Shown in pieces: positions 25,481 to 38,400 of a stretch of DNA of 64,000 nucleotides. Origin of the DNA: Heterocephalus glaber (taxonomy: Eukaryota; Chordata; Mammalia; Rodentia; Bathyergidae); the NCBI RefSeq assembly GCF_000247695.1, contig NW_004624882.1, positions 3,165,042 through 3,229,041 of the forward strand. The letters are read 5' to 3'. Under the pieces are notes generated by a model. It made no database searches and was not told where the DNA came from. It saw only the letters and a list, made by a program, of their open reading frames with translations. Both the position numbers and the translations under genes were made by a program. The first letter of the stretch is position 1; every line of letters begins with the position of its first letter.

Positions 25481-26079
25481 ATCTCTCAGGACCATCATTG
25501 CATCAAGAGATGAAGAAAGACATTTCCCTTTTTTTAATATGGAGAAAATCCTTTTCCAGAAGCTCCTACAAGCCCTCCCTTAGGGTACCTTGGCAAGGGT
25601 TGGCATACATTGTCTTGCATGAGCTGCAAGGAAGGTGAGATGACAAAGAACTACATCAGGAACTTTTATCAGTTCCAAGACAGCAAATCAGGTAGTTCAT
25701 CCCTCTGGAAATTTAACTTCCAATGATGTGATCAGCAGGAAGATGCATGGTCTATAGGAAGAGAAGGGGGAGACTATAACAGGGTCTAGCTTCAAGCCCA
25801 TTGCAGTTGAGAGGCCAAGAGTCACAGGCTGTAACTTGAGAAATTCAGAGGGGAGTTAGGACCACAGACAAATCAAGAGACCATCTCTTACCTTAGTTAC
25901 CCACCAGAAGTGTTAAGGGAAGAGAAGAGGGTGAGTCTTCTCTGTGGGTCAGTGGAGATAGAGACAGAAATGATTGAAAACAAGTCACAGAACAAATATT
26001 GCTCATCTCCATCTTAACTGCTTCTATTTTTTCTTTGAAATGTTTAACTTCTTTCATCTATTTCTAATGAAAATTTTTA

Positions 26080-26300
26080 TTACTATCCCTCTTTACAGTT
26101 GATGAGGTATTCTCAAATGGTTTGCTGGTCCCCATAACACCTTCATTAAGGATAATGCAACTGGTAAGAGAAAGCTTGCAAGTTTTCAGGTGCAGGAACA
26201 AAATCCTAGAGAAGGTGCTTGATGTCACCGAGATTGTATTAATTATAAGCAGCAGAACTAAAACTGGACCTCAGGGCCTCTAGACTCAGATACATCTTCA
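26080..26300 (-). mobile_element. MIR-like SINE, antisense
   Basis: tttacagttgatgaggtatt and a later cagaactaaaactggacctc follow the antisense MIR order. Confidence 0.4.
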
Positions 26301-27539
26301 TAGCATCTTAACTCCCACAAAGGTATGCAGGAGTGAGTAGTCTGCCTGGATATTTCCTTCTTACATATTTGAAGTTGGGTTTTCCTATCAGTTTATTTAC
26401 TTGACTTTTGATTCTCTATTAAGTACCTGAATTAATAGATAATGAATGTTCATCCAGTTGAACTGAGCTTGTAGTCTTAAATTTTCATTAAATAATAGGA
26501 AATGAAATGAACGATCATAGAAAAAGATTAAAAGAGTAATGAGAAAAAAGATCACTAGACATTGCTATATGAGGACTTTAAGATCGACTCTAGGCATCAT
26601 TCAAATTCCCCACCTCATTTTTCCACTGAATCTAGGATTCTGTACCATTCATTTATTTTTTTAAAAAATAAGTGATTTTATCATAGGAAGTTTTGAAGTT
26701 TTCTTAAGTCATTTTGCAGCAAAGGTTGGATTCAAATAAATTGGGTTAATTAATGAAATATATATATTACAGTGAGTTTTTTATAATATAAGGAAATATT
26801 ATAAATCTTTCCTATAATGTGTGAATCCACATTTTAACTGTATCTTTTTATTTACTTGTAAATAGCATCTCCATGCCAAAATTGTATCATAAGTCTCTTA
26901 AACTATAGACTGATCTACAACTCCAGCCTTTTTTATTTGCATTTGTTACCAAGTAAGAGTCACATATGCTACATAAAATAAAATTCAAGAATTATAATTG
27001 CTTGGCAATCAAGCCTAGTTGAATGAATGGAAACTTCTGAAATGCAGAATAGGTTAACAAAAATTTGTGGAAAGTTATTTTTAAATAATGATACTTTCTG
27101 TAACCTATTCTAATAAAAAATTATTATTCTAATGATACAAGTTGATAATTTATCATCAGACATCATATACTCTCAAAGGATTAATACGGCAATCACTGCG
27201 CCATTCCGAAGGATATTTACTCTTGTTCATTTTTCAGGGGGAATGGATTGGTACTTGGAGCAAAAAGTTTTATCACATGTCTAAGCTTGGCCCATTCTAA
27301 ATTAACTGGACCAAAATGCAAGCACTTTTCCTAATTTGCTCCTGGATATTTCTTTTTAAAAAGAGTTAAGGATATACATTCTGGCCTATGTTATATTATG
27401 TTGTTATGTTATATAATGTTATGTTATGTTTTGCTTCCCCTTTTGCTTTGTAAAAAGCATTCTCTTTTCCCATTTTCACCCTTTAAGTATTACTTTTTAA
27501 AAACTTGTACAATAGTGTGTCAGTTAATCTTAATTTTCA

Positions 27540-27905
27540 CATTGGCTGGATTAAAAGACCCCTTTAGAGGTGATGGGATCATGGGGTGCTACACTCATCA
27601 GGTAATCCACTGATGAGTTCATAACTGAATGTCCTAGGAGGTGGGGCCCCATTGGAGGAGGTGGGTCATGGGGGGTTTGTCTTTAGAGGGTACAGCTCTG
27701 CTTATGCTCTTCCCCTGTGCTATGCTTCCTGTCTGCCATGACCTGAGCAGATTTCCTCACCACCCCCTTCTGCCATGATGTTCCTGCCCTGGAGCCAGCC
27801 AGCCATGCACGGAAACCTGTGAAACCATAAGCTAGATAAACCTTTCCTCCTTTAGGTTGCAAATGTCAGGTATTTTATCCCACTAATGGAAAAAGTGACT
27901 AATAC
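27540..27905 (+). mobile_element. MaLR-like LTR fragment
   Basis: gaggtggggccccattggag, tgaaaccataagctagataa and a final cctttcctcctttaggttgc / tgactaatac match MaLR-type LTR structure. Non-coding. Confidence 0.6.
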
Positions 27906-28049
27906 AAGTTGCATATGTCTGTTAGGTCACGATGTTTGAAAAAGTCCAGTAAAAAAGATTGGTCTTTTGATTTTTTCAACTTACACACTAAAGTAAAAGA
28001 ATACAGTCTCTCAGCCTTGACTTAACTGTTCTGCCCTTTCTCTTCTCTC

Positions 28050-29085
28050 TCTATTTTAATCCTCAGGCCATTCCATTTGGTTTCAGAACTTTAAATGCCA
28101 TTTATGTGTGGCTCCTAAATGTCTATGACCAGCTAGAACCACTTCCCTGAATTCCAAATCTTTATTCCCAGCTACCCACTAGATATCTCCACTTGGATGT
28201 CTCACAGACCTCTCGGTATTTCCATTTCAAAGCTGAACTCTTGAATTTCCCTCCAGCCTTCTCTTCCTGGAGCTTCTCTGAGAAAGTCAGTGGTAACCTC
28301 ATTCTCCTATTTACTCAGGACCCCAAGTACCGGTCATCCTCTCTCCCTTTCATTCTCTTTCTTTCCATCCAATAAATTAGCTGTATAATAAATTACTGTC
28401 AGCATCTACATTATCTTCAAGATTCAGATATTTCTCACCATCTATCTCATTGTCCTGGTTCAGCACCCATCATCACTGATCTGGATCTATCAAAAGCCCC
28501 TGTCTGCTCACCCTGCTTTATGTCTGGCTTCCCTGCAATCTACTTCCAACTAAGCAGCCAGACTGATGACAACTTGTACTAGTCATCTGCTCAAAATCTC
28601 CAGTGGTTCTCCACCCACTTTGAAGAACAGCAGGAGTCCTCATCATGAACAGTGGACTTCACGCTATCTGACCCAGGTTACTTGACCCTCCCTCCTATTT
28701 CCTGCCTCCTTCCTTCTTCACTCTTTCTCAGCCTCCCTGGCCACCTCAGTCTCCCTTGATTGTCTTCTTTCTTCTGTCTGGGATGACTGTCTCCAATTCC
28801 TTTATCAGCTTTGGTTCTCCGATAAAATGCCAGCTTTTATATGACTTGACGATCCTGTTTGACCCTGCACCACCTCTCCCAGCATTTCTGACTTCCCTTC
28901 TTTGCTTTGGGTTTCTCCATGTGATCCATGCTATGCTTTCCTTATATTTTCATGCCCATTTTCCCCGAATTCATTGTCAGCTCTACGGGGACAAGGACTC
29001 TTGGCTGGTTGGTTTGTAAGTGAATCCTAGCATCCAGTTCCTGGCACTCAAGAAGCAGTCACCAAAGATCTATGCAATGAGTGGA
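28050..29085 (+). mobile_element. L2-like fragment, long
   Basis: A succession of L2-like pyrimidine-rich blocks (ctagatatctccacttggat, cacttgg, ggtttctccatgtgatcc) ends near ggcactcaagaagcagtcac. Confidence 0.5.
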
Positions 29086-30589
29086 TGGTACAGAGTCTGG
29101 AAAAGGCCCTGGTGATCAGCACAGTGGTGCAAAGCAGAGGGAGTGGGAGGAGGGCTGCCAGGAGTGAAGACCTGAAATATTTATTGAGAAGAGCAAGCAA
29201 GTGGAGGACTGCAGTTGTGGGGATGGGAAGGGTTCCAGGCAGGAGAGTACCTTGGTCAGATCATTCTGACACCCATGTGGAGAAGAATTTTGATGCACAC
29301 TTTAAGGAAACAGTGCACAAGTTAGAAAGCTTTTACATCAAAGGTCCATCAAGTATTTATGTTTCTTTTCATCTATAAATTCAAACTGGCTTCAGAAACT
29401 CCAGGGATCATACAGCTAAAAAGTTGAAAAGATATTGTAGCTTCGGGCATAGCTTGACACCAGACTCTAATGCTATCAAGATACCCTTCCTTTTTCCTCT
29501 TTGTTTCTCCATGTCTTATGTTTGTTTCTTTGTCAGCACAATCATCAGACCTCATATGGCTACAGGCGCTGTGTCCCTTCTCTCATAAGCCTCAGAGAAA
29601 TTCTCATGGTTTTGCATTGCCTCTAATGGGGCCACAGGCTCATTTCTGAGGCCATTGTGGTGGTCTAAGAAAGGAATGATCGGGCAACTTCATTTAAGGT
29701 GCACACTTTACCCTTGAACTGAGGGTTGGGGAAAGGAGGGAACTTAGGATATAACTATTATAAGAAGAGGGAAGTGGACTTGGTAATGGCCAACAGATGA
29801 CCACTACAAAGGGGTAATGAGGGCTTGAACTTGGGTCTTTGCTGTTAGAATGGAAGGGGGAGGAAAGAAGTAACAGAGATGAAATCAAGTAGATCTTCTA
29901 GCTCTGAAGGGATGGGAAGAGGACACAGAATGGCTAGAACACAACTAGAAGAGTTTAAGCTTATGTGACTGGGACTTGGGAATGCCATTAATAAAGATTC
30001 AGGATGAAGTAGGATGAACTGATTTATGAGAGAAGGAAAGCGTTTTCTTGCGTTCTCATCCTTGTTTTTATTAATAAATTGTTTCCAGCTCCTCGGAGCT
30101 CAAGAGCAATTGAGCTCTGCACGAGGCAGGAGGCAAATTCTTCCACCAACCACTTATTCTCAGAAGACTTGTCCCTGTGGTTTTGAAAACATCTCTCTGA
30201 GACCATGTGTGAGAGAATCAGACTGAAAACGTATTTTCTTTCAAAAGTTTGAGTTTCCTTTGGTTGAACTACCAGGATCTATGGAGTAGAAAACCATGAG
30301 CCAGAGCTGGGTTCATGCTTCTCATAGAACATTTCCACATGGGTGACTTAGGGCCACCTCCTAAGGCAGTGCATGTGGATCAGGCTTAGAAAAGCATGTG
30401 ATGCTCATTAATAAAATGCTAGTGGATGCCTAGGAAATTATAAAGTGAGAAATGTTTAATTGCTAGTGGACTAGGAAGTGGGGGACTTGTAACTATGAGC
30501 AAGAAAGACTGAAGGGAGGCACCAAATGGTAGTAACAGGTACAAAGGTATTGTTAGCATTTTTGTTTCTTTTTGGGGGTTTACCATTCA

Positions 30590-30790
30590 CCAGGTACTGG
30601 TTCCTCAATGTAAAATAAGTCACTTAATCACCACAGCCACTCTTTGTAGTGAGTCCTATTGCTTTTCCCATTTTACAGGTGGAAACACTGAGAGTTAGCT
30701 TCTTGTCGAAGTGCCTTGTCAGAGCTCCTACAGCTAGGAAGTGTTGGAGCTAGAATTCAAGCAGTCTGGCCCCAGGGTCTTCTCTCCTAA
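30590..30790 (-). mobile_element. MIR-like SINE, antisense
   Basis: cccattttacaggtggaaac, cctacagctaggaagtg and agaattcaagcagtctggcc are classic antisense MIR blocks. Confidence 0.65.
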
Positions 30791-31219
30791 TAAACTGATT
30801 GTATGTTCCAGAATTGTCCAAGGTAGTTGTAATTTATGCCTGTGGTCTTGGCATAATTCAAAGTATAAACTCTAGAAAGTGTCCCCATTTGGACAGTAAA
30901 TTATGGACACCATTCCTCTTAACTACAATATTTTGCTTTCTCAAAGCCAAGAACATCAAGTCTGTGCAACAGAGGTATCCAAATGACTAGGCTGTGTCTC
31001 CCGGCATAGGAGGGGTAGCCTTTTGGATTGCATATGACTATTTGATAACCATCCTATTTGTCCTAATAATTAAACCAGCTGTATGGGTTGGTGTTGGTTT
31101 GGTTTTAACTAGTAAATCACTCTGCATTCTTATAACTTTTAAAGCTCTGTTTTATGATATCATAAAGTTGCCTCTCCGTGGAATGATTTTATTTATGCCT
31201 CAATGCTTGGCTCCTCCAG

Positions 31220-31317
31220 GTTTCCCCAGATCTCCAGAACGAAGTGCTGATCAGCCTGTTAGAGACAGACCCTGATGTCGTGGACTACTTGCTCAGAAGG
31301 AAGGCTTCCCAATCATC
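31220..31317 (+). CDS. ARHGAP6: ARHGAP6 exon after the RhoGAP domain
   Basis: The exon is 98 nt between ggctcctccag and the donor gtgagt, phase 0 in, two bases of a Ser codon out. It encodes [20 protein letters not shown] then [12 protein letters not shown]. It continues the helix after the GAP domain and leads into the Ser-rich tail. The sequence agrees with the known ARHGAP6 family pattern. No oddities. Confidence 0.96.
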
Positions 31318-33599
31318 GTGAGTATGCCAGTTTTCCATCCTCTAATGCCACGCTGGGGATTTCTATTTCCATTTCTAAGGAATTAAAAAAGTTGACATAA
31401 CTCTGTGCAGGGTGGCTGAAGTGAAGTTTTAGCAACTTTCTGGCAACTCTGATCAGTCTGCCTAACCAGAAAATGCTCCAGTCTTACCAGTCCACTTATC
31501 AAATTAAGGAACCATTTTACAGTACATTTCTGTTTCAGCTTTTTCTAGCCCATTAAGGTCCTTTTGACTGTATTTACTGGGGGAGAAAAACACTAAATCA
31601 CTGGCAAGAAGCTCAAGGGGCCATGGTGCATCTCAGTAATTCATTTTCCAGAATCTTGATAACTGCGCCCTGGGGCCCATCAGGCTGTGCCTGGAGGTTA
31701 TCCTACTTATGCAGTTTTACCAGTGGCCACAGCATATTATCAAACCACAAATGGGCCTTCACTGAGGCCTAGGTGCTCATTTGAAATTAGAGGTGTGCCC
31801 TTTCTTGGCTCTTCCACTAGGTATAACTAGTATTATTTTGATGAAAATGCACACTGGTTTCCATAGTCACCCAAGTTTCCAGTGAGAAAGAAGCTAGCCA
31901 CGTTGCAGGCTATGCTTGGCTGCCATTTTTTCCCCTGAAGGAGTAAAAAACTTTTACATTAATCAAATTTTATGTTTCATCCCAATAGTTGCTTACAGAA
32001 GCAAAATGTATGCAAGTGCTGAGAATTTGGAAAATCCAGTTAAGGGGATGATATTTTATAGTTAATTAGGAGCAATATCACCACCAAGTCACCATACCTT
32101 AAATTTGTGACAGGAAAAGTTGTTGGTATCTTATGAAAGTATCATTTATGTTGTGCTTTAAATCTACTGAATTTCAACAATTCTAGGATACATTGCCTCT
32201 CGGGTTTCATGATTTTTGAAATTCATAACATTTTTTTCTTTCTCAGTCATATATAAAATGATAGTATATCTCATTTAGTAGTGTCTTAGAAACACTGAGC
32301 TATCTTAAGTTATTCTTATATGCTGATATTGAATTTGACTAATTAATTGTCATTTCTAATTATTTTAGACATTACTACAATTATATTATTGAGAGAAATT
32401 TAGCAAAAAGAAATTCCACATTTTTCAATCCCCTTCTTTCTCAGGCCCTTACAGTAATAGCCTTGCTAAATTCAGCTTCACTCCATTTCCAGCTGAGCAG
32501 GAAAGAGCTTGTAATTGGATCGAGTACTCTTTCAAATGCACTTTTAAAAATTCAGGTCTGTGCCAATCATTATCAGGGCAAATTCTGGTTCAAGTAAAAT
32601 GTTCTGCTTGGATTCAAGCCCCAAGAGCCATGAGTGAATAAAAAAAAATATTCAAAGTATAAATGGGCTGGCATTCCATGGTCTTGCTTTTAGTATCAAT
32701 ATTGGGCTTGCATTTAAGATTTTCCTAGATTTCTAACTATCATCAAGGAGTAAGTCGTCATTCAAACTACCACGTGGCCTTTCTTCCCGACAGATCATGT
32801 TCCACCAGAATTTTAACGAACTCACTAATTTATTTCCTCTGCGCAAGAAAACAGTCATGGTGGCATTTCTCTTTGTAAATCTCTCATCAAGCTGCATTTA
32901 TAATATGTCCTTGGTTCTCTGTGGAAAAGCTAGAAAACAGATACTTTTAAAAACACTGAGTTTTGACTCATCAACATTCTGTTTTTGTGTGGCATTATTA
33001 GATGGATACATTTTGTACTCTAAAAACCCACTGATGTGAATTCTTTTTATATGATTTTTAAAAGCATACTTAAAGTATGCTTTTTGCATATAAATGCCAA
33101 GGTAAGAAGTGAAGCTTTTTTGTCTATTCTTATGAAAAAGGGAGGAAAAAGCTGATGCCAAGTGAGCTGTATAATTGTCCAGCCTCTTTTGTCCCCTACC
33201 CCTGTAAGAGTATGAAGTACAACTATAAGGTCTATGTGAACTGACCTGAGGCTAAGAAGATCTCAGGTGAGCGTTAGGGCCTCTGGGCTATGAAGGTGAG
33301 CTCTGGGGAGCTGTGAGTGTTATCAGAGAGCAGCAAATGTTTGGCAAGACTGGCTTAGTAGGGAGAAGTGGTTTTTGTTTGTTTTCCTCTAGGTATAGGC
33401 CAAAGAATAGCCTAGAAGACTGATGGTGATGTCACAAAGTAGAAGTGCATGCATGAGTGAAAGAACATTTATTCATAATGGCCTGTTGAGGCCAGAGAGT
33501 CTTATCCCTCCAGCTCTAGGTGGGCTCTGTGTGCCTCAAACACATACTGCCCAACCTCACTGTGCAGACAGAGCCCCAGGAGAGCTTGTACCACATTCG

Positions 33600-33900
33600 T
33601 TCTGAGTCAGGAGGCCTGGGGAGGACTTCTGAGATTTGCATTTCTAACAAACTCCTAAGTGATACTGATGATGTGGGCCCATGATCCATGCTTTCAGTAA
33701 GGAAAGCTTAAAATATCAAGGCATTTTCTTGCCTATAAGATCTGTCAGACTTGCAGAGTACAAGATGATAGGTGTTAGACCCGTGGTGTGGAGTTCTCAG
33801 ACTGACCTGTCCATTCTAATCAACTGGGGAGTGTAAAGGACAGCTAGGAGACCATCCTGCCCTGCCCCAGAAGTGCAGGTTCATTTGTTGTGGGTGCAGT
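33600..33900 (+). mobile_element. MER5-like hAT fragments
   Basis: gatttgcatttctaacaaac followed by gtgatactgatgatgtgggc resembles the MER5A end; a second similar start (gagttctcagactgacctgt) follows. Confidence 0.45.
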
Positions 33901-34494
33901 CTGGGCATTGGGAGTTGCAAAAACTCCTCACATGGTTCCAGTGAACAGCCAGGGCTAAGAACTTCTCTCTCATATCCACCACACTGGATACTATGTACAG
34001 CACTTACAATCACACAGGGACTTGAGGTGGGTGATTTTTGATCTTCAATAGCTATCTTTGCATTGCTAAAGAAAAAAAGGAAACAATGTTTCAGATCATA
34101 AATCCACTTGGAGTTCAAAGAAGAGAAAGAGGTGTGACTTGCAATGTCAAGGATGGTTTCTGAGAAGGGGAAGGATTTGCAGTAATCTTGGAAGATGAGG
34201 GTGCAACCAGGCTTGGATTTGGGGAAACTAAGGTCTGGCTCTAAGAGTGAACGTGTTGCCTGTCTGGGGACATGATAAGGAAGGTAGGAAGAGGCCTTTA
34301 AATAGCAGGTTGGCAAGTGACACTTAAGTCAAGAAATAGTGATGTAGGGTTACAAGTGACAATAGATTACTGTAGTCACAGATTAGAGTGATGGTAAATT
34401 ACAATACCCCAACCTGACATAAGGAGCTGGCTTCCTTGGCATATCAATTACCCATAATACCCTACACTTATGTAATTTTACACACTGGGTACAA

Positions 34495-34700
34495 GCTTCA
34501 AGTTTAGAGCCAGATCTCCTAAATTCAAATTCCAGCTCCAATATTATTAGTAGTGTGATCGTGGGTAAATTAATTAGTGTCTCTGACTCAGTTTCTTTAT
34601 CTGTAAACTGGAGATGAAAGTAGCACCAACTTTATATACAATTATTGTTTTCTTAAAATAGTGTCCGACTTATAAGAAATACTTAGTAAATGTTAACAAT
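34495..34700 (+). mobile_element. MIR SINE
   Basis: attcaaattccagctcc, gactcagtttctttatctgt and aaactggagatgaaag are well-preserved MIR landmarks in sense order. Confidence 0.7.
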
Positions 34701-34858
34701 TATTGGGTTACTTCAAACTTCACCATTTGGTTCATTAACAGCTACTTACCAAAGACTCTCTCAGGATTTCCATGAGATAGTGATGTACCAGGTAATATGG
34801 ACCAGGACAGAACTCATCCACCTGAAGTTGTGCCATTGTTTTTAAAAGCAAAGCTCCT

Positions 34859-34897
34859 AGCACCAGGTTAGCTCAGTCGGTAGAGCCTGAGACTCTT
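34859..34897 (+). pseudogene. 5' half of tRNA-Lys(CTT), tailless retropseudogene
   Basis: The insert contains tagctcagtcggtagagc and tgagactctt, which match the D-arm and anticodon arm of tRNA-Lys(CTT), and stops at the anticodon. No 3' half, CCA or A-tail is present. It is flanked by two perfect 17-bp copies of ttaaaagcaaagctcct (34842-34858 and 34896-34912) starting at TTAAAA, an L1-endonuclease-type site. The sequence before the D-arm (agcaccaggt) is diverged from the tRNA acceptor stem. It is not a functional tRNA gene: the T-arm and 3' acceptor strand are missing. Confidence 0.88.
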
Positions 34898-35382
34898 AAA
34901 AGCAAAGCTCCTTATATGCTTCAGACACTTTGATTTTTTTTTCTTGAAGCTTCTATTTTTTTTCCCAAGTTCACATACCTAAATAAAGCTTTAGATTCCT
35001 GTGAGGCCAAGGGAAAACTGCAAAAGATTTAATTTGGAGGGGAAAAGAAACAAGTTTTAAAGAGTGTAAAACCAAGAACAAGAAAACATTTATTATTATT
35101 TTTGTTTTGAAATAGCAAACTTTTAGTGATATTTGGGGGCTGAATGTTTCGTTTTGATTTGGGTTTTTCCCTTCTTTATGCAACATAAAAATTAGAGAAG
35201 AGTAAGGAGAAGTCATCATTTTTTCATGTGCTTGTCTCCTTAAATTTTTGGCTTCAACCAAAATGGGATGCCAAAGGGAGATTAGAAGAGATTTTTTTTA
35301 TTACGAAAAATACAAAACTTAGACTTTTCAAAAAATTGCTTGTCTGGCATATTTATTAGAATTATATACCTTTTTTCCTTTT

Positions 35383-35462
35383 CTTTTGGTACAGGGACTC
35401 AAACTCGGGTCCTTGCCCTTGCAGGCCAGGCGGTGGAACCACTGAGCTAAAGACCCTGCCCC
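35383..35462 (-). mobile_element. ID SINE, antisense
   Basis: ttttggtacagggactcaaa, ggcggtggaaccactgagct and agaccctgcccc are the reverse of the ID elements at 50713 and 62214. Possible target duplication: ttatatacc / ctatatact. Confidence 0.85.
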
Positions 35463-38400
35463 TATATACTCTTTTCTTCAAAGGTCCTTAAAATAGATCC
35501 CTCCCTTTGATTGGGGAATGTGAAGAAGTTGGACATGGGGATGGCAGGTTACTTGAAGAGGAAAAGGCAGGTCAGATGTCTGCATGAGCAACAGAACAAA
35601 GGTATCACAGCAGGGCTGGGTCCAGGGGACAGCAAAGGAGGGGCTTACCTAGGGACAAAACAGAAGGGCACGTCCCCACACTCAGCCGTCGACACTAACT
35701 AAGTTGCAATGTAATACTTTGCAAAATGAAAGTTAATCTTCAAAATCAACAGTGAATAAAATGTCAACATTTTTAAAAGACCAGTGCCGAACCTAGCCCA
35801 AGGTAAAATGAGTGCCGCTGGCTTAAATGCAAGCTACTCATCAATCATATTTTAAAAATCTCCTCTGCTTATCTCATTTCAACCGAGACAATTGCTATGT
35901 TTGGCAGTTTCTCTTGACCAGTGACAATCTTAAATCATTTTTAATTAGGTTAACTTGAAATCAAATAATAATGAAATCTTACTTGAGTATAAATAAGGCA
36001 TTTAAGCTTAATTTAAGGTTGTAAGTTTTAATATATCTCTTTTTCATTATCTCAGTATTTTTTACTGCTTTAATGTTCTAGGGGGAAAATTAACCACACA
36101 TAAAATTGTGTATACAGAAGTACACTGTTTTCTTTTTGCCCGCGGTGCCCCAGATCACTAGAATTTGCCATAAGGGATGCTTTGCAGAGCTGAATGTGAT
36201 TCATGTGAAAATTCTCCATGAATCCAATGCACAGGCGAATTCAGCAGCACTCAGATCATCTGTGACAGGGTATCTAGTCCCACCAATAGTTCTTAGGATT
36301 TTTAAATGTAGGTTTGAGAAAATGGATAACAATACTTACTCTTATTCCATCAAACCTTGTAGATGGCCCAGAAATATAACACAGCTCAGCAAACCTGAGT
36401 GTCTTCCCTACTTCCTATTCTGAGAACAGGATCAAAACAGGATCAAATCAGAAAGGTTTTCAGGAAATTTTCAGAGAAAAGAAATCTGACTGCACTTACA
36501 GTATAATAGCAAAGAATACTATTGAGTGGCAGCAGCTGGTGGCTTCACCTGTCATTTCTTTCCAGCACCCCAGAAATGATGAAGAACGAGCATCCCACAT
36601 ATATACGCCATTCAAGAAAGCTTTTTCCACTAGAAAGTTTTAGGAAAAACTTACATGTAAACCAGAAATCCATAATGAAATATTCCAAAAAACATAATTA
36701 TGCCTTCCTTCTAAGGAAAGGCGATCCAGGGTAGAGGAAGAATTTATCACATCCTCCCTCCCTTCTAACATCTTCAGTGTGATTCGCAGTTTCTTCGTAA
36801 ATTTGTAAAATAGTAATTTGAACATGTTTTATTGGGCACACTGTAAATAAGATGAATAAAGACAGCACTGTTTTATCTTCATCTGTCATAAATGCTCCAT
36901 AAATGCTAACAGGAGGCAATGAACAGTGACTGAAAATGAGCAGAGAAATGTCACCAGAGATCCAGGGTGCTGGCTTCATCATCTAGAGGGGAGGCTGCAT
37001 CCATTTCAGCTCCTCTTTGGAGAGGGCCGTTCTTCCCTAGGACTCTGTATGAGGGGGGCTTGCAGATTTGAGCGTGATTAATGTGAAAATCCTCCATAAT
37101 TCGAGAGCTGCTCTGGCATTGGATTCCTTTCCTACTACAATTAACAGTGCCTAAGATGGTTATGAGCTTTGCATTCCAATAGACTGAAGTTTATCAGTTG
37201 AACAACTGAGCCAAGGATGAAGACAATGCACATTTGAAATCTCTGTGAGTGTTTCTCTCTGAGATAGCTCAGCAAGAGTCTGAACTGGCTATATCCGGGG
37301 ATTGAACCGGAGTTTTCCATCTATCTACAGAACAACTTCTGGGTATCCGGCTGCCGGGCAGGCCTGCTCACAGTGCCCTGCCAGCGTGGTTACACCCTGA
37401 GATGGAGGGACCAGCGGAGGGTGAGGAAGTGCTTTGCTCTCCATGCCCATCCCATGCTTGTTGGTTACCTGAGACTGGCTATGGGTGCCTAGGATTGTTC
37501 AGGGGCTTGGGGATCTACAGAGGAAATCCTCTGCCTATGGAGGCAAAGCCATGTTGCCTTCACCCCACCCACCCAACACTCTCAGCCTCAATCCATTACA
37601 TCCTCTGACTGCCAAGAGAAGCCTTTGTGTGCTTTTGGGCCCAAACCCATGCCAAATGACAACTGGCCCACCCAACATTCTAGTAAAGCACAGGGCACAG
37701 AAAGACATGCTTTAGACAATTCCTCATCTAGTATATCACTTATCAAAGGAAATTTTTCTGGAAATCAATACATGAATATTTTAATGGCTTTACTTAAGAC
37801 CCTCAACTCAAAACTGACTTCTTAGAGTTGCATTATCCCCGAGACAAATCTGAGAGAAGACATTTGTGGCTGTTTGTCCCATCTTTTCAGAGTTCCCCAA
37901 AGGGTAGCGTGGTTTTCTAGATTTTTCTTTGGAATGGGTTCTTAGGCATACTTAGCTGCCACTTTCTGACCTCTGCTGCGAAAATAAAATGATAGATAAG
38001 AAAGTATTTTAAACATTTAAAAAGGTTATGAACTCCATAATATGTATTTTATACTATTTTTCTATTGAGTTGTACTAATGTTGAATATTATTTAACAAGT
38101 AAATTTTGGAAGGATTCCCAACCCCTACTGACTCTACTGCTGGAAAGATAAATTATTTACAAGTCCTGTTACTTTTCCTCATTTTCATACTGAGATCTGG
38201 AACAAACAGTTATTAACAGTACCTTAGTCCAATGCCTGCCACATGATGAACTTTATGTAAATATAAACTTTTCCTTTTCTTACAGGCCAAGGGGTTATTT
38301 TCCCTAAGTATGTTTCTCAAGCCATTTGTCATGTGTACTCACACTATACTCATGGCTGGTATATATTGGGGGGCTACAAAAGGAAGTCATTGTCTCTCAT

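Larger units (their letters stand above)
18182..31219 (+). other. ARHGAP6 intron (13 kb), mostly old repeats
   Basis: Non-coding. It holds L2-like stretches (about 18590-18850, 20150-20650, 22480-22685, 24020-24100, 28050-29085), MIR-like stretches (about 19195-19350, 26080-26300, 30590-30790), a CA repeat (20391-20448), a hAT mini-element (21033-21112), an AT repeat (21289-21329), a MER5A-like element (21893-22086), a 62-bp tandem duplication (22147-22255), and two inverted MaLR-like LTR fragments (25125-25480 and 27540-27905). Nothing recognised in 22700-23700, 24250-25100, 26320-27360 or 29100-30580. Confidence 0.65.

Noticed and set aside
33816..34316. A 166-codon open frame on the - strand
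   Set aside because: No domain or familiar protein, no splice context, and it overlaps MER5-like repeat sequence; probably a chance open frame.
34860..34935. A possible functional tRNA-Lys gene
   Set aside because: The sequence stops at the anticodon; the T-arm, the 3' acceptor strand and a Pol III terminator in the right place are missing.
37250..37330. tRNA-like words gatagctcag and ggggattgaacc
   Set aside because: The words are in the wrong order and spacing for a tRNA or an ID element, and no SINE body or tail is visible.
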